NCBI GenBank assembly: GCA_002381765.1
Contig: DFXX01000060.1
Span: 14,446 to 55,207 of the forward strand
DNA length: 40,762 nucleotides
Source of the DNA: Bacteriovoracaceae bacterium UBA4097
Lineage (GTDB): Bacteria; Bdellovibrionota; Bacteriovoracia; Bacteriovoracales; Bacteriovoracaceae
Direction of reading: 5' to 3'
Shown: positions 8,040 through 15,977 of the stretch, one piece after another
How the letters are laid out: each line of letters begins with the position of its first letter
Position numbering within the stretch: the first letter of the stretch is position 1
Made by a program: the position numbers and the translations under genes
Notes under the pieces: generated by a model
What the model saw: only the letters and a program-made list of their open reading frames with translations
Databases searched by the model: none
What the model was told of the DNA's origin: nothing

Positions 8040-8990
8040 ATGGCCGATTTAATCGAAGGAAAGCTTAGCACTGGACCCATTGCCAAGGTTTCTCGTTCGG
8101 GAGAATTTCAAAGACCTGACAGTAGCTTCAGGGGAACAATAACCAAAGATCAGGCCGAAGCTGGTAGGTTTCATCTCTATGTTTCTTATGCTTGCCCCTG
8201 GGCCCATCGAACACTTATTGCGAGAAAATTAAAGAAGCTCGAAAGATATATCAGTGTCTCCGTAAGTAATGCTTATATGGGAGAGAATGGATGGACCTTT
8301 GAAGGTGCTGATGATCCTAAGTATTTAGCAGTGATCTATCTGTCGTGTGATAAAAAATATACCGGAAAGATTAGTGTCCCTGTCCTATGGGATAAAAAAA
8401 TGAAGGGTATTGTTAATAATGAATCCTCAGAAATTATACGAATCTTTAATTCATCATTTGATGGTCTAACTGAATCTGATATCGATCTCTATCCTTTTGA
8501 ACTCAAAAAAGAAATTGATGATATTAACGATAAGGTTTATCAGCAAGTTAATAACGGAGTTTATAAAACTGGTTTTGCCAGTACCCAAAGTGCTTATGAA
8601 AAGGCCTGTCGAAATCTCTTCATCACCTTGGATGAACTCGACCAACTTCTTTCTAAAAGAAAGTTCCTAGTAGGAGATAAATTCACAGAAGCAGATATTA
8701 GATTATTCACTACCTTAATTCGCTTTGACCCAGTTTATTACGGACACTTTAAATGCAATCTCAAGCGCATCGTTGATTATAAGCATCTGCATAATTATTT
8801 GAAGTGCATATATCAAATTCCTGAGGTCAAAGAGACTTGCCACTTTGATCATATTAAAGAGCATTATTATAAAAGCCACGCCTGGATTAATCCCAATAGT
8901 ATTGTTCCCTTGGGGCCTATGCTCGAGCTTGAGTCTGAGCATGGGAGAGGTAAGGTCGAATATTATAATAAAACAGCTCCTCTTCACTAG
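8040..8990 (+). CDS. Glutathionyl-hydroquinone reductase (Xi-class glutathione transferase)
   Basis: A 316-residue Xi-class GST of the YqjG/ECM4 type, which reduces glutathionyl-hydroquinones using a second glutathione. The nucleophile is Cys52 in Y-A-C-P-W-A-H-R. The C-terminal helical domain carries the family hallmark V-Y-K-T-G-F-A and the E-A-D-I-R-L-F segment. I start at the ATG at 8040, which has AGGAGAG at a proper distance and gives the usual family length. An in-frame ATG at 8001 would lie inside the preceding dehydrogenase gene. It is the second gene of the operon, eight bases after the dehydrogenase and eight bases before galT. Its pairing with galactose genes is unexplained; shared handling of reactive metabolites is a guess. 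Confidence 0.92.
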   Translation: MADLIEGKLSTGPIAKVSRSGEFQRPDSSFRGTITKDQAEAGRFHLYVSYACPWAHRTLIARKLKKLERYISVSVSNAYMGENGWTFEGADDPKYLAVIYLSCDKKYTGKISVPVLWDKKMKGIVNNESSEIIRIFNSSFDGLTESDIDLYPFELKKEIDDINDKVYQQVNNGVYKTGFASTQSAYEKACRNLFITLDELDQLLSKRKFLVGDKFTEADIRLFTTLIRFDPVYYGHFKCNLKRIVDYKHLHNYLKCIYQIPEVKETCHFDHIKEHYYKSHAWINPNSIVPLGPMLELESEHGRGKVEYYNKTAPLH

Positions 8991-8998
8991 AAGGTTCT

Positions 8999-10093
8999 AT
9001 GTTCAAAAAAACTCTGACTAAACCAGATGGTCGCTCGCTTTATCTCTTTTCTACAAGAAATATACCGGATGATATCAAGGCCACTAACCCTAAGGGAGTA
9101 ACTGAAAAAGCTACTCCTCACTGCAGATGGCATCCTTTTAGGCAGGAATGGGTGATCTATGCCGGTCACCGCCAGAATCGAACTTTTCTTCCTCCCCGAG
9201 ACTATTCGCCCTTGAGTGAGTCTAAATCTGAAGATTTCCCTACCGAGATGCCTCAAGGGGAATACGAAGTGGCAGTTTTTGAAAACTTATTCCCCTCAAT
9301 GAATCTTTCGACCGAAGCTCGCCCTGAAGTATCTACACCCACCCAACCCGCTAAAGGAATATGTGAAGTGGTGGTCTTCACTAAAGATCCGGACTCTTCG
9401 TTGGGAGAACTTCCTTTATCAAGAATTAAACTTATACTTCAAGTTCTTGCCGACAGGACCAAGGAGCTAGGTAAGCATCCTGAAATAAAGTATGTGATGC
9501 CTTTTGAGAATCGTGGAGTAGAAATGGGTGTTACCCTTCACCATCCCCATGGTCAAATCTATGCTTACTCTTTTCTTCCTCCGGTTCAAACCACCATGCT
9601 CTCTTCCATGAAAAAACATTTTGATGAACATAAGAAGACATTAATGACTACCATCCTTCAAGACGAATTAAAATTTAGTGGGAGAGTCATTTCAGAATCA
9701 AAAAAAACAGTTTCCTTCATACCGAGCTTTGCTCGCTATCCTTATGAGACCTGGATTACCCCCAAAAGAGCTGTGGCCTACTTGCATGAACTAAGTGAAG
9801 AAGAAATCCATGACTTTGCCATAACTCTTAAGACTACCCTTTTGAAATTTGACCATCTCTGGAATCGCCCTTTTCCTTATCTAATGACAATTAATCAGGC
9901 CCCGACAGATGGAGTTGAGCACCCGGAAGGACACCTCTTCTTTCAGATAACTCCCCCTTACCGCTCCAAGGATCGCTTAAAGTATCTTGCTGGAACAGAA
10001 TTGGGAGCGGGTGTCTTTGTGAATGATAGCTTCCCCGAAGAGAAGGCCCAGGAACTCAAAAAAGTAAATGTGGAGTTTAATCAAGATGAATAG
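8999..10093 (+). CDS. galT: Galactose-1-phosphate uridylyltransferase
   Basis: A 364-residue type I GalT that exchanges UMP between UDP-glucose and galactose-1-phosphate in the Leloir pathway. The active-site H-P-H-G-Q motif is at 182-186, with His184 as the uridylylated nucleophile. Other family blocks are G-H-R-Q-N-R-T near 57-63, F-E-N-R-G-V-E-M-G at 169-177, and the later A-R-Y-P-Y-E-T-W. Where relatives carry a zinc-binding C-P-L-C, this protein has S-P-L-S (Ser70, Ser73), and the usual zinc histidine in the F-S-P-D-H region reads F-T-K-D-P-D. It therefore probably lacks the structural metal. Its last 8 bp overlap galK. Confidence 0.93.
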   Translation: MFKKTLTKPDGRSLYLFSTRNIPDDIKATNPKGVTEKATPHCRWHPFRQEWVIYAGHRQNRTFLPPRDYSPLSESKSEDFPTEMPQGEYEVAVFENLFPSMNLSTEARPEVSTPTQPAKGICEVVVFTKDPDSSLGELPLSRIKLILQVLADRTKELGKHPEIKYVMPFENRGVEMGVTLHHPHGQIYAYSFLPPVQTTMLSSMKKHFDEHKKTLMTTILQDELKFSGRVISESKKTVSFIPSFARYPYETWITPKRAVAYLHELSEEEIHDFAITLKTTLLKFDHLWNRPFPYLMTINQAPTDGVEHPEGHLFFQITPPYRSKDRLKYLAGTELGAGVFVNDSFPEEKAQELKKVNVEFNQDE

Positions 10094-11165
10094 AACAATT
10101 AGGGCCCTGGCCCATGGTAGGGTCAATCTCATTGGAGAGCATACAGATTATAACGGAGGGTGGGTCTTACCTACGGCCATCTCTCAGTATACAGAAGTCG
10201 CCATGATTAAAAGAGATGATAATCTCATTGTTCTCTCTAGTGGTATTGAGCCCCATACTGGAAATCTAAGAGAGTTTACCTATGAAATAGGTCAGGAGCT
10301 TCCCACTGGTACATGGGTGGATTATCTTCAAGGCGTAACTAAAATACTCTCCGAATTTTTACAAGAACAAAAGTTCACCGGTTTTTTTGCTTCCATTCAT
10401 TCTACTATTCCGGAAGGCAGCGGACTTTCCTCAAGTGCGGCCTTGGAAGTGAGTTTCCTCAAAGCTATTAGAGAGACCTTTGAACTTAAGATGACTGATA
10501 TCGACATCGCTCTCTTAGGTCAAAGAGTAGAGAACGAATTCGTCGGGGCCAAGGTTGGCATCATGGATCAGATGGCCACATGTCTTGCTCAATCAGGAGA
10601 GGCCCTTTATCTCGACACCAAAGAGCTGACTTATGAAAATATTACTTTGCCCTATGATCAGTTCGATCTACTCATTATAAATTCTGGGGTCTCTCATAGA
10701 TTATCTGAAGGAGATGGGGGATACAATACCAGAAGAAAGCAGTGTGAAGAGGCCTGCCAGATTCTAGGAATTAATCAATTAAGAGATATCACTCTAGATG
10801 AACTCAAAGATAAAGACCTTCCCAAAGTTCTCATGAAAAGGGCGCGACATGTAGTAAGTGAAAATGCACGAGTTCATCTAGCAGTGAAGGCCATCAAAAG
10901 TAGAGATTTTAAAGAGCTGGGCAAACTTTTTAATGAATCGCATGCTTCTATGAAAAATGATTATGAAGTTTCCGTTCCAGAAATTGATACACTGGTAGAA
11001 CTTTGCCAGAAGGATTCAAGAGTCTATGGGGCAAGACTTACAGGAGGAGGCTTTGGGGGCTCCATCGTGGCCATCACTCAAAAGGATGCCTCTGTCGACA
11101 TAGGAGAGGCCATCGTGAAGAAGTACCAGGAAATTACAAAACTAAAAGCCGTTATTCTTTCTTAG
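10086..11165 (+). CDS. galK: Galactokinase
   Basis: A 359-residue GHMP-family kinase that phosphorylates alpha-D-galactose with ATP. The galactokinase signature G-R-V-N-L-I-G-E-H-T-D-Y-N-G-G is at 11-25, the ATP-binding loop P-E-G-S-G-L-S-S-S-A-A at 109-119, the catalytic Asp161 in G-I-M-D-Q-M, and the third GHMP motif T-G-G-G-F-G-G-S near the C-terminus. I chose the ATG at 10086 because the protein then begins just before the family signature and GGAG lies about ten bases upstream. An ATG at 10068 is in frame but adds an unusual leader. It overlaps galT by 8 bp and ends seven bases before galM. Confidence 0.94.
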   Translation: MNRTIRALAHGRVNLIGEHTDYNGGWVLPTAISQYTEVAMIKRDDNLIVLSSGIEPHTGNLREFTYEIGQELPTGTWVDYLQGVTKILSEFLQEQKFTGFFASIHSTIPEGSGLSSSAALEVSFLKAIRETFELKMTDIDIALLGQRVENEFVGAKVGIMDQMATCLAQSGEALYLDTKELTYENITLPYDQFDLLIINSGVSHRLSEGDGGYNTRRKQCEEACQILGINQLRDITLDELKDKDLPKVLMKRARHVVSENARVHLAVKAIKSRDFKELGKLFNESHASMKNDYEVSVPEIDTLVELCQKDSRVYGARLTGGGFGGSIVAITQKDASVDIGEAIVKKYQEITKLKAVILS

Positions 11166-11171
11166 GAATAT

Positions 11172-12137
11172 ATGATTGAAGAATACACCATGAAAAATTC
11201 CCAGGGCATGGAAGTTAGTTATCTCAACTATGGAGGTATAATCACCTCTCTTAAGGTGAGAGATAAAAAGGGAGTCCTAAGAGATGTGGCCATCGGTCTT
11301 GATAGAATTCAAGGCTATCAGAGTAATCATCCCTACTTTGGAGCGATCGTTGGCCGTTATGCCAATAGAATTGGATTTGGCAGATTCTCGCTGCTTAATA
11401 AACCTTATCAGCTACCCATCAATAATGGCCCTCACTCCCTCCATGGCGGAGACAAGGGTTTCACTCACAGGTTTTGGAAAAAAGAGCAAGATGAGCTTTA
11501 TTACTTCTCTCCAAATGGTGAAGAAGGCTATCCAGGTAATCTTAAAGTTTGGGTCACTTACTCTCTTTCAGAGGAAAATGAGCTTATTATAAAATACAGA
11601 GCGAAGACAGATGCCCCGACGCCGATAAATCTCACCAATCACACATACTTTAACCTGGATCCGTGCAGTCAAACAATCCTTAACCACAAGCTTATGATTA
11701 ATGCCGATAGATATACGGTGGTAGATGAAACCCTTCTTCCCACCGGTGAACTGCGAACGGTTAAAGATACTCCCTTTGACTTCACTCACAAAAAACAAAT
11801 GGGAAAGGACATTCATAATATTCCAGGTGGAGGTTTTGATCATAACTATGTCTTAAATAAAGTGGATGGAGAGCTATCCCTGGCGGCCATCATTGAGTCA
11901 GAAGAAAGTGGTATCATCATGGAAGTGCTAACGACTGAACCCGGAGTTCAGTTCTATACGGGAAATTTTTTAGATGGAACACAAAAAGGAAAAAACAGAG
12001 AGCTTATAAAACATTCGGCGTTTTGCCTTGAGACCCAGCACTTTCCGGATTCACCCAATCACGAAGATTTTCCCTCTACTATTTTAGTTCCCAATAAAGA
12101 GTTTCATTCCCAAACTATCTATCGATTCAAGGTTTAA
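11172..12137 (+). CDS. galM: Aldose 1-epimerase (galactose mutarotase)
   Basis: A 321-residue mutarotase that interconverts beta- and alpha-galactose, supplying the anomer used by GalK. Family motifs are visible: G-R-Y-A-N-R-I near 61-67, the substrate-binding N-H-T-Y-F-N-L with catalytic His157, F-D-H-N-Y-V-L near 212-218, and the catalytic base Glu287 in L-E-T-Q-H-F-P-D-S-P-N. Length is normal for the family. AGGA precedes the ATG. It is the last gene of the operon, and its stop overlaps the convergent STAS-CheX gene by 4 bp (TTAA). No galE or galactose transporter is present in the window. Confidence 0.94.
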   Translation: MIEEYTMKNSQGMEVSYLNYGGIITSLKVRDKKGVLRDVAIGLDRIQGYQSNHPYFGAIVGRYANRIGFGRFSLLNKPYQLPINNGPHSLHGGDKGFTHRFWKKEQDELYYFSPNGEEGYPGNLKVWVTYSLSEENELIIKYRAKTDAPTPINLTNHTYFNLDPCSQTILNHKLMINADRYTVVDETLLPTGELRTVKDTPFDFTHKKQMGKDIHNIPGGGFDHNYVLNKVDGELSLAAIIESEESGIIMEVLTTEPGVQFYTGNFLDGTQKGKNRELIKHSAFCLETQHFPDSPNHEDFPSTILVPNKEFHSQTIYRFKV

Positions 12138-12976
12138 TAATCGACACCAATCTCAATATGGAAAGGACCTTCTGCTGATTCAAAAGGCAGAACGATGGTT
12201 TTATTATTACTCATGTGCTTTACGGCGAGCTCTTTACCTCGAACGATGGTAGGAATGGCCTTCTGAATATTATAGCCTTTATTATTAAGGATGGCCTTGG
12301 CGTGACCAAAGATGATGTTTAAAAGTTCGCCTGCGCCATCTTCCAGATCTTTATCTATCGCCTCATAAGTCTCGCCTAACATATTACCCATAATTGCCAG
12401 AAAGGTTTTTTCGGGAAATGAGATCGCTATACTTCCATTAAAGTCAGGGCTTACTAAGGACAAAACTCCTGCGATACCTACATCAATCTCTGGTCCTTGA
12501 CCTTTCATAAACAACTGGCCCGCAGCGACTTCCATGGAACACTGAATTTTTAAAGTATGAACAGCTCCCTCGATGAAGGGATTGATGAAGTTAACATCCA
12601 CTTTAGAGGTACGGTTAGTTGTTTTTGCTATTTTTGTTTTAAGCACATCTTTGAAGGTCTTTAAACAAGGGATGGTTCCCTCTAGTCCAACTTCCTTCAT
12701 AAGCTTAAGCGAAGCAGGAGGAACCTGAATGGCGTGAAAAGTTTTTTTATTAGTGTTTAGTTCTTTTATGAGAGGAGCGATCACACGAAAAAAAGATCTA
12801 TTCCACTCGCTTTTGTTATTTAAATCCAAGACAATTCCTAAGAGTTCCTCTGATGCCAGAATTTCATCAAAGCAGCCTCGAATAAGATCGATCACTTCAT
12901 CAGAGTAAGCGAGTTCCAAATTTTTTTGACAGTTAATCAGGTAGTGACCTTGTTTTATCTCAACTGCAGCATTCAT
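12134..12976 (-). CDS. STAS-CheX fusion protein
   Basis: A 280-residue cytoplasmic protein with two signalling domains. Residues about 1-112 have a STAS-like (anti-sigma antagonist) pattern with a central L-G-I-V-L-D-L-N strand, but lack the usual phosphorylatable Ser in D-S-S-G. Residues about 125-280 match CheX. The CheC/CheX phosphatase motif E-x-x-N is present at Glu217-Asn220 in G-A-G-E-L-L-N-I-I-F-G. CheX removes phosphate from CheY-type receivers, so it may act on one of the stand-alone receivers in this window (inference). GAGAGG lies eight bases before the ATG. No adjacent chemotaxis operon is present. A clear promoter and overlapping palindromes lie upstream. Confidence 0.8.
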   Translation of the reverse strand: MNAAVEIKQGHYLINCQKNLELAYSDEVIDLIRGCFDEILASEELLGIVLDLNNKSEWNRSFFRVIAPLIKELNTNKKTFHAIQVPPASLKLMKEVGLEGTIPCLKTFKDVLKTKIAKTTNRTSKVDVNFINPFIEGAVHTLKIQCSMEVAAGQLFMKGQGPEIDVGIAGVLSLVSPDFNGSIAISFPEKTFLAIMGNMLGETYEAIDKDLEDGAGELLNIIFGHAKAILNNKGYNIQKAIPTIVRGKELAVKHMSNNKTIVLPFESAEGPFHIEIGVDY

Positions 12977-13006
12977 TAAGTTCCTCTCTAAAACATTCTA
13001 GCCTCT

Positions 13007-13034
13007 ATGATATAAGATACCGGAATTTGCTCAA
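13007..13034 (-). promoter_or_regulatory. Promoter of the STAS-CheX gene
   Basis: Read on the minus strand, TTGAGC (13034-13029), a 16-bp spacer and TATCAT (13012-13007) form a sigma70-like promoter. The leader would be about 25 nt and carries the Shine-Dalgarno before the ATG at 12976. Confidence 0.5.
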
Positions 13035-13064
13035 TGGTAGTTTTCTACCATTTCTTAAGAAATG
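13033..13064. repeat. Two overlapping palindromes at the STAS-CheX promoter
   Basis: AATGGTAG-TTTT-CTACCATT (13033-13052) is a perfect 8-bp stem. CATTTCTTAAGAAATG (13049-13064) is a perfect 16-bp palindrome. They share four bases and sit directly upstream of, and slightly over, the -35 element. They lie 45 bp or more past the TonB-like gene's stop and have no T-tract, so an operator is more likely than a terminator. Confidence 0.5.
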
Positions 13065-13108
13065 TTCATGATTACAAGATGTTTGAGAGATTAACTAAAT
13101 TTAAGGGA

Positions 13109-13993
13109 TCAAGTTTGGACCACAAATCCCCACTCCAAGGTGACTCGATCATTAACCACTAGGTCGCGCGGGGGGTTGGGAAACGGTCCGGCCTCATTAA
13201 AGGACTCGATGGCGGCATCGTCTAACTCTTTAACTCCACTGGTCCCCAGGACTTTGATATCAACGATCTCCCCCTGACTATTGAGTGTGATCTGTAAGGC
13301 AGTAATAAGATCTTCACTAGCAATGAGGCGCCTTCCATTACGAACCATTTCTTCTGCCTTTTCATGGATGCTTCTCCCCCAGAATTGCTCTAGTTTTTGA
13401 CGGATCCGGTGGTAAAAACCATAGTATTTGTATTCGATGGTATTGAGATGAGTGACTTCTCCCACTGGAACCTTATCCACATAATCATTGGTGGAACTTA
13501 CTAAAGCATCAGAATTGGGATCTCCTTTGTCTTGTCCAGGGATACCGGCAGTTCCTTTTTGAGATTTTGCCTCAGCATATTTTTTGGCCGCCTCTTTCAT
13601 GGGATGAGCTTCCCCTAATCCTAAATCAGATAGTTTCATGTCTTTTTTCGGTTGGGGCTTTTCTCCTTGTGTGGCGACTCCTCCTTTTGCGGCCTTTTTG
13701 AAGGTATCTATCTTGCGCGCCATAGTCTCGCGATCAAAGCTTCTCTCTTTATCACTCAGGGCAGCTTCATCTTTAGGTGGAGTTTTGGTATCCGGATCCT
13801 CAGATTGAACTATTTGTCTTTTTTGATCAGGCTTATCTTTTAAGATTTTTATTTTGAATTGTTCATCCGAAGAGGCCTCATCTTGGTGAGGTGTAGGTGG
13901 ATTGTATTTTAATAAAAGAACCAAACCGTGCAATACCATCACCAGTAAGAGTAATACTGGATAAAGTCGTGCTATTTTTTCAGAGAGCTTCAT
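13109..13993 (-). CDS. TonB-like energy transducer
   Basis: A 294-residue protein with the TonB layout. A single N-terminal membrane helix (about 13-28) is followed by a long charged, Lys/Pro/Asp-rich periplasmic linker (about 30-180) and a C-terminal TonB domain of about 100 residues, including L-N-S-Q-G-E-I-V-D-I-K-V-L and the A-I-E-S-F-N-E-A-G-P-F-P-N-P-P turn. Such proteins couple inner-membrane proton force to outer-membrane transporters. No exbB/exbD or receptor gene is adjacent, so its partner is unknown. I start at the ATG at 13993, preceded by AGGAGGG; a GTG at 14008 would place this ribosome binding site inside the gene. Confidence 0.85.
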   Translation of the reverse strand: MKLSEKIARLYPVLLLLVMVLHGLVLLLKYNPPTPHQDEASSDEQFKIKILKDKPDQKRQIVQSEDPDTKTPPKDEAALSDKERSFDRETMARKIDTFKKAAKGGVATQGEKPQPKKDMKLSDLGLGEAHPMKEAAKKYAEAKSQKGTAGIPGQDKGDPNSDALVSSTNDYVDKVPVGEVTHLNTIEYKYYGFYHRIRQKLEQFWGRSIHEKAEEMVRNGRRLIASEDLITALQITLNSQGEIVDIKVLGTSGVKELDDAAIESFNEAGPFPNPPRDLVVNDRVTLEWGFVVQT

Positions 13994-14151
13994 ATTCCCT
14001 CCTGTCACGTCTCTCCATATATTTTACGGCATAATGCTGTAGTTGAAATTAATTCCATTCTTAAGAGAAAACCATCTTTCTTAGTCGTAGTACTTGACCC
14101 AGACGAGTCTAGAGGGTTCAATAGAATATATAAAAAATCAGAGGGATAGCT

Positions 14152-15411
14152 ATGTCAGGTAAAGGATCGGGCCTTGGGCTTACTACTAAAATACTTATTG
14201 GAATGGCCCTAGGGATTACCATTGGCTGTATCATAAATCTTACCGGATTAAATGGGTGGATAAAAACCTACTTCATCGAAGGCATGATGGAGATCGGTGG
14301 AAGAGTATTTCTCTCATCTTTGAAACTGCTGGTTGTTCCCATGGTGTTTGTCTCGCTGGTCTCTGGCGCAGGAGCACTTGAGGACATAAAAAAACTTGGT
14401 CGCATGGGAAGCCGAACATTCCTACTCTATGCACTCACTACCGCACTTGCCATTGGTATCGCCCTCTTCTTTGCTGAATTGGTCGATCCCGGGAAGGGCT
14501 TTGTCATGAGTGCTCCTTCCTATTTTGAATCTGCAGAGTCTCCCTCCTTAGTGGATATGATTTCTAATATATTTCCTTCCAATCCTATTCAATCCATGGC
14601 CCAGGGAGAGATGCTACAAATCATTGTCTTTGCTCTTTTGTTTGGAATTGGAATGACGATGTCAGGAGCGGCCGGGAAACGAGTTCTAAGTACCTTTAAT
14701 GATCTTAATGAGATCATCATGAACATCGTCATGCTTTTAATTGAGCTCGCGCCTTATGGCGTATTTTGTCTCCTCACCAAGGTCTTTGCTGAACAAGGCT
14801 TCTCGGCCATAGCACCCATGGCAAAGTATTTTTTCACAGTACTCGCCATCCTGATCTTTCATTGCTTCATCGTCTACGGCTCACTCTTAAAGCTCTTTAC
14901 CGGTCTAAATCCCATCAAGTTTTTCCGAAAGTTTGGTGAGGTCATGGTCTTTGCTTTTTCTACAGCAAGCTCCAATGCCACCATACCCGTAAGTATCGAG
15001 GTTACTGAGAAAAAACTGGGAGTCCATAACTCGGTGGCGGCCTTCACTATCCCCTTCGGCGCAACCATAAATATGGATGGAACGGCCATCATGCAAGGGG
15101 TGGCCACGGTCTTTGTTGCTCAGGCCTATGGAATAGATATCGGACTCTCAGGTTATATGATGGTGATCCTTACTGCCACTCTTGCTTCAATTGGAACGGC
15201 GGGCGTCCCAGGCGTAGGTCTTGTCATGCTGGCCATGGTCTTTAAGCAAGTGGGTCTGCCAGTCGAAGGAATAGGCATGATTCTAGGAGTTGACCGACTT
15301 TTAGATATGGTAAGAACAGCAATCAATGTCACCGGGGATGCGGTCGTAACTTGCATCATCGCTAATTCAGAAAAGCAAATCGATACTCAAATTTTTAATG
15401 AAGAAATATGA
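14152..15411 (+). CDS. Dicarboxylate/amino acid:cation symporter (DAACS family)
   Basis: A 419-residue multi-pass secondary transporter of the GltP/DctA/GltPh family, importing an acidic substrate with sodium or protons. The re-entrant serine-rich loop S-T-A-S-S-N-A-T-I-P is at 270-279, the sodium-site motif N-M-D-G at 307-310, and helix 8 carries L-L-D-M-V-R-T-A-I-N-V-T-G-D. The Asp and Arg of D-M-x-R-T are those that bind the amino group and side-chain carboxylate of aspartate or glutamate in GltPh. An amino acid substrate is therefore favoured over a C4-dicarboxylate. GAGGGA precedes the ATG. The stop overlaps the next gene by ATGA, so the two are coupled. Confidence 0.92.
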   Translation: MSGKGSGLGLTTKILIGMALGITIGCIINLTGLNGWIKTYFIEGMMEIGGRVFLSSLKLLVVPMVFVSLVSGAGALEDIKKLGRMGSRTFLLYALTTALAIGIALFFAELVDPGKGFVMSAPSYFESAESPSLVDMISNIFPSNPIQSMAQGEMLQIIVFALLFGIGMTMSGAAGKRVLSTFNDLNEIIMNIVMLLIELAPYGVFCLLTKVFAEQGFSAIAPMAKYFFTVLAILIFHCFIVYGSLLKLFTGLNPIKFFRKFGEVMVFAFSTASSNATIPVSIEVTEKKLGVHNSVAAFTIPFGATINMDGTAIMQGVATVFVAQAYGIDIGLSGYMMVILTATLASIGTAGVPGVGLVMLAMVFKQVGLPVEGIGMILGVDRLLDMVRTAINVTGDAVVTCIIANSEKQIDTQIFNEEI

Positions 15412-15977
15412 AAAAGATTAGTATTAAAGAGAAAACCACTCTCTCCAAGGGATGGTCCCACCTTCAGAAAATAACCTATGAGTACGAAGGAGAGCTTCAA
15501 ACCCGCGAATCCTATGACCGAGGCGACGGCATCACTGTCCTTCTCTATAACCTTGAGAGAAAAACAGTCATCCTCACCAGACAATTTCGCATTCCCACTT
15601 ACTTAAACGGCAATCCTACAGGACTTATGATCGAGACCTGCGCCGGTAAGCTTGAGGATGTAAATCCAGAGCAAGGGATGATGAGAGAAATTGAAGAAGA
15701 GACCGGTTACCGCATTCCCCATTTAGAAAAAGTTTTTGAATGCTATATGTCACCAGGATCGGTGACGGAAATCTTGCACTTCTTTATTGCTGCTTACACT
15801 GAATCAATGAAGGTTTCAGATGGCGGAGGTCTTGATGAAGAGCAGGAAAATATTGAAGTACTGGAGATGTCTTTTAAAGACGCCTTGGGGCTCATTAAAA
15901 AGGGCGATATCAAAGATGCAAAAACAATAATGCTTCTTCAATACGCCCAAATTAATCTTAAAGCGCTAAACTCATAA
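15408..15977 (+). CDS. Nudix hydrolase, NudK/ADP-sugar pyrophosphatase-like
   Basis: A 189-residue Nudix protein that should cleave a nucleoside diphosphate linked to another moiety. The Nudix helix core R-E-I-E-E-E-T-G-Y is intact with all metal-binding glutamates, preceded by the A-G-K-L-E-D-V-N-P-E stretch typical of the NudK (GDP-mannose/ADP-ribose) branch. The N-terminal strand region G-D-G-I-T-V-L-L-Y-N also fits that branch. The exact substrate is not determinable. It starts within the symporter stop codon (ATGA) and has only a weak GAAGAA upstream, so translation probably depends on coupling. Its 3' end overlaps the next convergent gene by 20 bp. Confidence 0.88.
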   Translation: MKKISIKEKTTLSKGWSHLQKITYEYEGELQTRESYDRGDGITVLLYNLERKTVILTRQFRIPTYLNGNPTGLMIETCAGKLEDVNPEQGMMREIEEETGYRIPHLEKVFECYMSPGSVTEILHFFIAAYTESMKVSDGGGLDEEQENIEVLEMSFKDALGLIKKGDIKDAKTIMLLQYAQINLKALNS

